Shown here piece by piece: positions 59,013 through 64,000 of a stretch of 64,000 bases of DNA. Below the pieces are notes generated by a model that did not search any database, was not told where the DNA came from, and saw only the letters and a program-made list of their open reading frames with translations. The number at the start of each line of letters is the position of its first letter. The stretch's first letter is position 1. This DNA comes from Kitasatospora xanthocidica. GTDB taxonomy: Bacteria; Actinomycetota; Actinomycetes; Streptomycetales; Streptomycetaceae. The stretch spans positions 1-64,000 of the forward strand of contig NZ_BNBY01000009.1 in assembly GCF_014656195.1 (NCBI RefSeq). Reading direction: 5' to 3'. The position numbers and the translations under genes are program-made.

Positions 59013-59564
59013 ATGACCTCTCCGTCGAAACGCCCGCCGCGCCAGCCGCGCCCGATCGCCGAGGGGGAGCGCGAGGCTGCCGTGACGCGCCTTCAGCAGG
59101 CCTACGCCGAAGGGCACATCACGCACGAGGAGATGGAGCTCCGGCTGCACGAGCTGCTGACCGCCGGCACGCGCGGCGACCTGGCGCGGGTCCTGGACAC
59201 CCTGCCGGAGGAGGAACCGGGCCCGACGTCCGTGATCTCCGCCGCCACCGGACGGATCCGGCGCGGCGGGGCCTGGACGGTCCCCCGGACGCTCAGGATC
59301 GAGTCCGCGATGGGGCGGGTACGGCTGGACCTGTCCCGGGCGGTCATCGAGCATCCGGTGATCGACATCGAGCTGAGCCTGGGCACCGGCGGGGCCGCCA
59401 TCACGGTGCCACGCGACGCCGTCGTGGACATCGAGGGCCTGACGACGGGCTGGAAGACCACGCTCTACCGTCCCCGGCACCCCACCCGCCCCGGCGGACC
59501 GACGATCCGGTTCAGCGGCGCCATCGGGTTCGGCCGGGTACGGATCCGCCACGCCTGGCGCTGA
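59013..59564 (+). CDS. DUF1707 (SHOCT-like) domain protein
   Basis: A 183-residue protein. Residues about 16-66 (AEGEREAAVTRLQQAYAEGHITHEEMELRLHELLTAGTRGDLARVLDTLP) form a DUF1707 domain; the second half is beta-rich (RIESAMGRVRLDLSRA ... TIRFSGAIGFGRVRIRHAW), like the cell-wall-active-antibiotic-response C-terminal fold. There is no membrane segment. ATG 59013 lies 6 nt after TACAGT (59001-59006), a leaderless arrangement. Role unknown, possibly envelope stress. Confidence 0.87.
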   Translation: MTSPSKRPPRQPRPIAEGEREAAVTRLQQAYAEGHITHEEMELRLHELLTAGTRGDLARVLDTLPEEEPGPTSVISAATGRIRRGGAWTVPRTLRIESAMGRVRLDLSRAVIEHPVIDIELSLGTGGAAITVPRDAVVDIEGLTTGWKTTLYRPRHPTRPGGPTIRFSGAIGFGRVRIRHAWR

Positions 59565-59652
59565 ACAGCCACACCTGGACGGGCGGTTCCGATACCGGCT
59601 GGGATCGCCGGTTCTGCTTCGAGCCTGCCGGAAGGGTGTCCGGCACCGGGTT

Positions 59653-59808
59653 ATGACGACCGAAGGGCCGGACACCCTCCTGACGTCACTCTACGAGCAG
59701 ATCGATGATCACCTGCCTCGAACGCGCTGGTCGGGGCGCTCGCCCCGGTCGACCGACGCCGAACTGCTCTGCCTGGCCGTGGCCGGGTCAGGTGCAGGCG
59801 ACGAGGGG
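59653..59808 (+). pseudogene. N-terminal remnant of an IS982-family transposase
   Basis: MTTEGPDTLLTSLYEQIDDHL then PRTRWSGRSPRSTDAELLCLAVA closely follows the first 45-50 residues of IS982-like transposases found in Streptomyces. The similarity stops at about 59803; the frame stays open but only because it runs antisense to the hydrolase gene. The catalytic DDE part is missing. No terminal inverted repeats were recognised. Confidence 0.68.
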
Positions 59809-59817
59809 GCTCGGGCC

Positions 59818-60672
59818 CTACGCGAGGAAGTCGACGAGGCGCCGGTTGACCTCGGGGGCGGCGGCCGTCGGCAGGTCGTGGTGGGTGGCGTCCGGGAGGA
59901 CGGCGACCTCGGCGGAGGGGAGGGCGCGGCGGGCGGCGTCGGCGATCCGGGCGGGGTCGTGGGTGCGGCTGCGGGCGGCGAGGAGGGTGAGGACGGGGGC
60001 GGTGAGGGTGCGGAGGCGGGCGGGGGTGGGGCGGGGGCCGGTGACGACGCGGGAGGCGGGGAAGTCGGCGTAGCCGAGGGCGTAGAGCTCGCGCCAGTCG
60101 GGGTCGAGGTGGTGTCCGCCGCCGGTCTCCCAGTCGAGGTAGGCGCGGGCGCGGGCCGGGGTGCGGCCGGGGAGGAAGAGCGGGAGCGCGCGCAGCAGGT
60201 AGCCGGGGCGGAAGCCGGCGAAGCACTGGGTGGGGTCGAGCAGGGCGAGCCGGCGGACCCGGCCGGGGGCGTGCAGGGCGTACTCCAGGGCGATCCAGCC
60301 GCCGTACGAGTGGCCGCAGAGGTCGGCCTCGGTGACGGACAGTCCGTCGAGGACGGCGTCCAACCAGCCGAGCAGCCCGGGGACGCCGTCGAGTGCGGCG
60401 CCGTCGTGGACGCTGCGCCCGGGGTCGCCGATCAGGTCGACGGCGAGGACGCGGTGTCCGGCCCCGGCAAGGGCGGCGGCGTTGGCGGCCCACATGGTGG
60501 AGGTGGCGCCGCCGCCGTGGAGGAGGACGAGGGGGCGTCCGTCCCGTGGGCCGCAGGCGTTGATCCGGGTGGTGCCGTGGTCGGTGCGGACGGTGAGGGC
60601 CTCGACCGGGACGGGCCAGCGCGCCAGCAGGGCGTCGTAGGCGGCCAGGAAGGGGGCGGTGCGGGCGGACAT
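59818..60672 (-). CDS. Alpha/beta hydrolase
   Basis: A 284-residue serine hydrolase: oxyanion HGGGATSTMW, nucleophile elbow LCGHSYGGWIALEY, an acidic residue in ARSRTHDPARI and the histidine in LPDATHHDLPTAAAPEVN complete the triad. LLDPTQCFAGFRPGYLLRALPLFLPG begins a lid region. Substrate unknown. ATG 60672 follows GGAGG. It is divergent from a MarR gene with a shared operator-like region, so it is probably MarR-controlled. The 3' end abuts the IS982 remnant. Confidence 0.88.
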   Translation of the reverse strand: MSARTAPFLAAYDALLARWPVPVEALTVRTDHGTTRINACGPRDGRPLVLLHGGGATSTMWAANAAALAGAGHRVLAVDLIGDPGRSVHDGAALDGVPGLLGWLDAVLDGLSVTEADLCGHSYGGWIALEYALHAPGRVRRLALLDPTQCFAGFRPGYLLRALPLFLPGRTPARARAYLDWETGGGHHLDPDWRELYALGYADFPASRVVTGPRPTPARLRTLTAPVLTLLAARSRTHDPARIADAARRALPSAEVAVLPDATHHDLPTAAAPEVNRRLVDFLA

Positions 60673-60728
60673 GACGGGCCTCCGCGGGTGTGGTGTGATG
60701 GCGCGCGGAAACACTCGCCCACCATGCA

Positions 60729-60759
60729 TCTCGTTCGGCAAGTATCTCGCTGAACGAGA
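60729..60759. promoter_or_regulatory. Inverted repeats, candidate MarR operator
   Basis: TCTCGTTC (60729-60736) and GAACGAGA (60752-60759) are perfect 8-bp arms, and inside them TCTCG-CTGAA-CGAGA (60745-60759) forms a second, tighter dyad. Three TCTCG half-sites thus lie between the divergent hydrolase and MarR genes in an AT-rich patch. Confidence 0.6.
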
Positions 60760-60822
60760 GAATAACGGGACGGGCGTGATCGAGGAAGCGCCATCGAGGA
60801 AGCCATCGAGGAGGGCCGACGG

Positions 60823-61308
60823 GTGTCCGAGGTTGAGGAGCCGATGCGGCTGGTGCACCTGCTGCGCGGGCTGACGGTCGAACTGGATCTGTTCGGGGCC
60901 GAGTTCGCGTCCCGCAACGGTCTGCACCCGACCGATCTGCGGGCGCTGATCCATCTGCTGGACGCCGCCCGAGCGGGCGAGGTGGTCACCCCGGGGCGGC
61001 TCGGCGAGGCGCTGCACCTGAACTCGGCCGGCACCACCGGCCTGGTGGACCGGCTGGAGCGGCTCGGGCTGATCCGTCGCGAGCGCGACCCGCAGGACCG
61101 GCGCCGGGTGCGGCTGCTGGTCGAGGAGCGGGCGATGGAACTGGGCCAGGGCTTCTTCGGCGGGCTGATCGGGGACCTGCTGGCGGCGATGGGGCGGTTC
61201 GAGCCGGGGGAGCTGGCCGTGGCCCGGCGCTTCCTGGAGGCGATGGCCGAGGTGGTGGCCACCGCCCGGCAGCAGGAGCGAGCGGGGGCGGAAGCTGGCA
61301 AGAAGTAG
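60823..61308 (+). CDS. MarR-family transcriptional regulator
   Basis: A 161-residue regulator: GLHPTDLRALIHLLDAARAGEVVTPGRLGEALHLNSAGTTGLVDRLERLGLIRRERDPQDRRRVRLLV contains the recognition helix and the wing arginines (DPQDRRRV). It begins at GTG 60823 behind GAGGAGGG. The dyads at 60729-60759 and the divergent alpha/beta hydrolase indicate local control. Ligand unknown. Confidence 0.9.
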   Translation: MSEVEEPMRLVHLLRGLTVELDLFGAEFASRNGLHPTDLRALIHLLDAARAGEVVTPGRLGEALHLNSAGTTGLVDRLERLGLIRRERDPQDRRRVRLLVEERAMELGQGFFGGLIGDLLAAMGRFEPGELAVARRFLEAMAEVVATARQQERAGAEAGKK

Positions 61309-61338
61309 GCGAGAAGCAGGCGGGAAGCGGGCGAGGGG

Positions 61339-62265
61339 CTACGCCGGCCCGAGGGTCCAGCTGATCACCGACAGCGTCGCCATCGACACCAGCGTCGACC
61401 AGAGCACCGCGTCCCGGGCGAGCAGTGTGCCCTGCGCGTACTCGCGGGCGTAGGTGTACACGTTCTGCGCGGTGGGCAGTGCGGAGAACAGGACGACGGT
61501 GAGGAGCTGGTGGGCCGGCAGGTGGAGCAGCGGGCCGGCGACGGCGAAGGCGGCGAGCGGCTGGACCAGGGTCTTGAGGGCGACGGTCAGGCCGACCTCG
61601 GCGCGGCGCGAACGGCCGTCCGCCGGCGGGCGGTTGTGCAGCGAGATGCCGAGGGCGATCAGGGCGGTCGGCACGCCGGCACCGCCGAGCAGCTCGCAGG
61701 AACGATTCAGCTCGGTGGGCAGGTGCACCCCGGTCGCGGAGACGACGGCGCCGAGCGCGGTGGCGAGCAGGATCGGGTTGCGCACCGGCAGGGTGAGCAG
61801 GGCCCGGCGGCCGGCCGCGCCGCTGTCCAGCACGGCGAGGACGGCGGGCGTGACCAGCAGCATCTGGAACAGCACCACGGGGGCCACGAAGGAGGCGTCA
61901 CCGAGCACCTGCATGGTCACCGGGATGCCCAGGTTCGCGGAGTTGACGTACCCCGAGGCCATCGCGCCGATGGCCAGTTCGCCGCGCTTGCGGTCGAAGA
62001 ACACGCGTCCGGCGAGCAGTCCGAGTCCGGTCGCTATCGCGGTGCCGGCGGCGAAGGCCGCGATCGAGGGGTTGGCGAACCGGTCCAGCGGGGTGCGGGA
62101 GATCATCAGGAAGAGCGCGGCCGGCATCGCCACGTGGAAGACGAACCGGTTGAGCACCGCCTCGGCGTGCGGCCCGAGCAGCCCGGTGCGGCCGACGACG
62201 TAACCGACTCCGGTGAGCGCCCAGATCGGGGCGAAGCCGGACAGCAGAGGATGCAGGGATGGCAT
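61339..62265 (-). CDS. AEC-family (auxin efflux carrier-like) transporter
   Basis: A 308-residue membrane protein with about ten helices in the AEC pattern: PIWALTGVGYVVGRTGLLG first, then AMASGYVNSANLGIPVTMQVLGD, the typical asparagine/glycine/proline crossover near residue 105, and LFSALPTAQNVYTYAREY near the end. Family members export small carboxylates or amino-acid-like compounds. Start ATG 62265 (MPSLHPLLSG) follows GAGGAACC; the 42-codon extension is rejected. Single gene. Confidence 0.9.
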   Translation of the reverse strand: MPSLHPLLSGFAPIWALTGVGYVVGRTGLLGPHAEAVLNRFVFHVAMPAALFLMISRTPLDRFANPSIAAFAAGTAIATGLGLLAGRVFFDRKRGELAIGAMASGYVNSANLGIPVTMQVLGDASFVAPVVLFQMLLVTPAVLAVLDSGAAGRRALLTLPVRNPILLATALGAVVSATGVHLPTELNRSCELLGGAGVPTALIALGISLHNRPPADGRSRRAEVGLTVALKTLVQPLAAFAVAGPLLHLPAHQLLTVVLFSALPTAQNVYTYAREYAQGTLLARDAVLWSTLVSMATLSVISWTLGPA

Positions 62266-62452
62266 GGTTCCTCGGATCGCTCGGACGAGTCTGCCGGGTG
62301 CGGCAGGGGTTTCCGCCGGGGGCGTCAACTCCCTGGCTGGTGAACCCTCGAAGCCGTGAACCCCCGGGGCAGTAAACCAGTGACCGTCCACGCGCTGATC
62401 ACGGGCCTACGATGAGCCGAGGGGGAGGCGACGGACGAACCGGGGGAAGCCC

Positions 62453-63079
62453 GTGGTCGGACCGCTGGACCAGGTGATGGATCAACCGATGGACGAACCG
62501 ATGGACGAACCGATGGACGAACCGAGGGGTGGGCCGGTGGACGATCCGGCGCGGGAGCAGCGGGAGCAGCGGGAGCAGCGGGAGCAGCGGGAGCAGCGGG
62601 ACGAGCCGGGCGGCGGGCCGACGGCGGACGGGTTCCTGAGCCTGTCCGAGGTGGAGGCGATCGCCCGCCGCGCCCACCGGGGACAGGTGGACAAGAACGG
62701 CCACCCGTACGGCGAGCACATCGCGGCGGTCGCGCACGGGACGGCCGCGCGGGGCGGCAGCGCGGCGCAGATCGCGGCGGGCTGGCTGCACGACACCGTC
62801 GAGGACGACCGGCTGAGCCGGGAGTGGCTGGCGGCGGCCGCGCTGCCCGAGGAGACCAAGGCGATCGTGGACGCGCTCACCCGGCGCTCCGGGGAACCGG
62901 TCGAGGAGTACGCGGCGCGCATCCTGGCCACGCCCGGCGCCCTGCTGGTCAAGCGCGCCGACCTGGCCCACAACTCCGACCCGGCCCGGCTGGCCGTGCT
63001 GGACCGGGCGACCGCCGAGCGGCTGGCCGCGAAGTACGCGCGGATGCGCGAGCTGCTGGGGCTGACGGGCGAGCCGTAG
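62453..63079 (+). CDS. HD-domain (RSH/MESH1-like) small hydrolase
   Basis: A 208-residue protein. The core (about 64-205) has AHRGQVDKNGHPYGEHIAAVA, the HD pair H113-D114 in WLHDTVEDD, and LLVKRADLAHNSDPARL, the arrangement of ppGpp-hydrolase (SpoT/MESH1-type) domains. There is no synthetase domain, so if active it would be a hydrolase; the exact nucleotide is not proven. The first 60 residues are built from DNA repeats (MDEP units and EQR units) and look disordered. GTG 62453 has GGGGGAAG upstream; a start after the repeats cannot be excluded. Confidence 0.78.
   Translation: MVGPLDQVMDQPMDEPMDEPMDEPRGGPVDDPAREQREQREQREQREQRDEPGGGPTADGFLSLSEVEAIARRAHRGQVDKNGHPYGEHIAAVAHGTAARGGSAAQIAAGWLHDTVEDDRLSREWLAAAALPEETKAIVDALTRRSGEPVEEYAARILATPGALLVKRADLAHNSDPARLAVLDRATAERLAAKYARMRELLGLTGEP
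62477..62595 (+). repeat. 12-bp and 9-bp coding tandem repeats
   Basis: ATGGATCAACCG (62477-62488) then three perfect ATGGACGAACCG units (62489-62524), and five perfect GCGGGAGCA units (62551-62595). Both arrays keep frame and build the N-terminal extension of the HD hydrolase. Likely length-variable between strains. Confidence 0.92.
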
Positions 63080-63114
63080 GCCGGGAGGTGCGGGCGGGTC
63101 GGCGGTGGAAACCA

Positions 63115-63160
63115 CGAGAGGGCCCGGGCCACGCGGATCGCGCGGGTCCGGGCCCTCTCG
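63115..63160. terminator. Bidirectional terminator between HD hydrolase and SLT genes
   Basis: 13-bp perfect arms CGAGAGGGCCCGG (63115-63127) and CCGGGCCCTCTCG (63148-63160), 20-nt loop, in the gap between two convergent 3' ends. Confidence 0.78.
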
Positions 63161-63245
63161 GGCACCCCGGTGGTCCCTGTCCGACCCCGGGGTGAGGGGG
63201 AGTGGTCAGGGGGCGGGAGGGGATACGTGGGCCGACGGGGCCGGC

Positions 63246-63641
63246 TTAGTACCAGTGGTGGTTCTGCCAGAAGGCCCAGGCGGCGTTCGGGCTGCCGTAG
63301 CGGGAGTTCATGTAGTCCAGCGCCCACTTGATCTGGGTGCTGGGGTTGGTCTGCCAGTCCGCGCCGGCCGAGGCCATCTTGGAGCCCGGCAGCGCCTGGG
63401 CCAGGCCGTACGCGCCCGAGCTCGGGTTGGTCGCGGTCACGTTCCAGCTGGACTCGTGCGAGATGATCTGGCTGAACGAGGCCAGCTGGTTCGCCGGGAC
63501 GATCTGGGCGGCGATCGCCTGCGGGGAGGCGGTGGCGGCGTTCGCGGTGGCGGGCAGGACACCGGCGCCCAGGGCGGTCAGACCGGCGGCGCCGGCGAGA
63601 ATCGCGGCCGAAGTACGCATACGGAGCTTGAAAGCGGGCAT
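63246..63641 (-). CDS. Secreted SLT-domain lytic transglycosylase
   Basis: A 131-residue exported protein. MPAFKLRMRTSAAILAGAAGLTALGAGVLPATANA is the signal peptide (cleavage near residue 35). The mature part is a compact SLT/Rpf-like transglycosylase: catalytic E63 in IISHESSWNVTATN, then GAYGLAQALPGSKMASAG and IKWALDYMNSRYGSPNAAWAFWQNHHWY, the usual C-terminal end. It cuts glycan strands of peptidoglycan. ATG 63641 (18 codons inside the longest frame) follows TGAGGTC. No c-di-AMP aptamer was recognised upstream. Confidence 0.92.
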   Translation of the reverse strand: MPAFKLRMRTSAAILAGAAGLTALGAGVLPATANAATASPQAIAAQIVPANQLASFSQIISHESSWNVTATNPSSGAYGLAQALPGSKMASAGADWQTNPSTQIKWALDYMNSRYGSPNAAWAFWQNHHWY

Positions 63642-64000
63642 GAAGAACAAGACCTCAATCAGGTTGGGCCGGGTCGCGCCCCGCCCAGGACCCACGGCCG
63701 GACAGGGGCCAATGCGGTCACGGGGTGCGACTCGGCAGTAAGCCGTTCACCGGCGGGACAGGAGCCGGTGCGGCTGACGACTGAGCCATTGTTGCCAGAC
63801 CGGATCGGCCGTCGCCAAGACCCCCTCGTTACGACCGGCGGTCGTACGGCGCGCGGTCGCCGTGGATTCGAAGGGCCGGTCGCGCGAAGCGCGCCGACCC
63901 GTTCTGACCTGCGCGAACATGGGCTACGGGGGGCCAGGGGCGGCCCCGCACCGCGCGGCGGGGACTACTACGGACCGTCGTGGACGCCGATTCCGTGTGA
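63642..64000. other. 359-bp region at the window end without a gene
   Basis: Presumed leader/promoter region of the minus-strand transglycosylase gene. It contains a small hairpin around GGTCGCGC-GAA-GCGCGCC (about 63879-63895), and mixed GC-rich sequence. No tRNA, riboswitch or coding region could be supported; the window ends inside it. Confidence 0.4.

Noticed and set aside
59809..60753. Continuation of the transposase frame beyond 59808
   Set aside because: It remains open only because it is antisense to the alpha/beta hydrolase; the composition is Gly/Val/Glu-rich and no DDE region is present.
62477..62595. Short tandem repeats considered as a CRISPR-like array
   Set aside because: Units are only 9 and 12 bp, lack spacers and keep a coding frame, so they are coding microsatellite-like repeats.
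63841..63900. Possible tRNA fragment (GATTCGAA motif)
   Set aside because: A T-loop-like GGATTCGAA occurs but no acceptor stem, anticodon arm or CCA end can be folded around it.

Overview
The window comes from a very high-GC actinobacterium, most likely Streptomyces or the close relative Kitasatospora. This rests on the strong G/C bias at third codon positions, many GTG starts, Streptomyces-type families (MocR, DUF5999, DUF1876, DUF2470, GlcP-type glucose permease, PNGase A), an IdeR/DmdR-type iron box, a tandem glycine riboswitch before gcvP and a c-di-AMP (ydaO-type) riboswitch before a LysM/M23 peptidase. It reads as ordinary chromosome: no phage, plasmid, rRNA, tRNA or CRISPR array was recognised, and the only mobile-element trace is a transposase stub at 59.65 kb.

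Layout. 0-10 kb: a SanA-like membrane protein, DNA polymerase IV, an MFS exporter, a PRC-barrel/DUF2382 protein, the glycine-riboswitch/gcvP unit, a small DUF5999 gene and a conserved hypothetical. 10-20 kb: a glutamate-cysteine ligase-like enzyme, a CPBP protease, a HAD protein, an MFS transporter, a dienelactone hydrolase, a GlcP-like glucose permease, two split-barrel flavoproteins and a divergent MocR regulator. 20-30 kb: a secreted GDSL hydrolase, type II NADH dehydrogenase, a HipA-like kinase/DUF3037 pair, MarR, purB, a DHA2 exporter, the c-di-AMP-controlled LysM/M23 peptidase and an iron-boxed DUF2470 gene.

30-38 kb holds the most coherent system. Two divergent operons (kinase-IclR-RidA, and D-serine-dehydratase-like enzyme/D-aminoacylase/KDPG aldolase) face each other across a compound palindrome. 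Together they encode each intracellular step expected for N-acetyl-D-glucosaminate or a similar N-acyl amino-sugar acid: deacylation, PLP-dependent deamination with RidA clearing the enamine/imine, phosphorylation of 2-keto-3-deoxygluconate, and aldol cleavage to pyruvate and glyceraldehyde-3-phosphate. A GH13 glucosidase follows on the same strand.

38-49 kb: a YhgE/Pip-like membrane protein, a FadR-type GntR regulator, a FhuF-like 2Fe-2S protein preceded by a 26-codon leader ORF whose stop overlaps its start inside a perfect hairpin, a secreted protein, a NarL-type kinase and regulator separated by an opposing purple acid phosphatase gene, a PNGase A-like secreted protein and a LysR regulator. 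49-64 kb: LysR-linked psuG-psuK (pseudouridine catabolism), a PolX/PHP DNA polymerase, an orphan degenerate histidine-kinase-like ATPase, an ArsR-MFS operon with an operator inside a leaderless promoter, DUF6629, a DMT transporter, DUF1876, DUF1707, a broken IS982-like transposase, a MarR/hydrolase divergent pair, an AEC transporter, a small HD (RSH-like) hydrolase and a secreted SLT transglycosylase.

At least eight genes have a TAnnnT-like -10 box 6-8 nt before the start codon and no Shine-Dalgarno sequence, so leaderless translation looks common here. Start codons were moved from the longest open frame wherever a ribosome-binding site or such a -10 box supported a downstream start.
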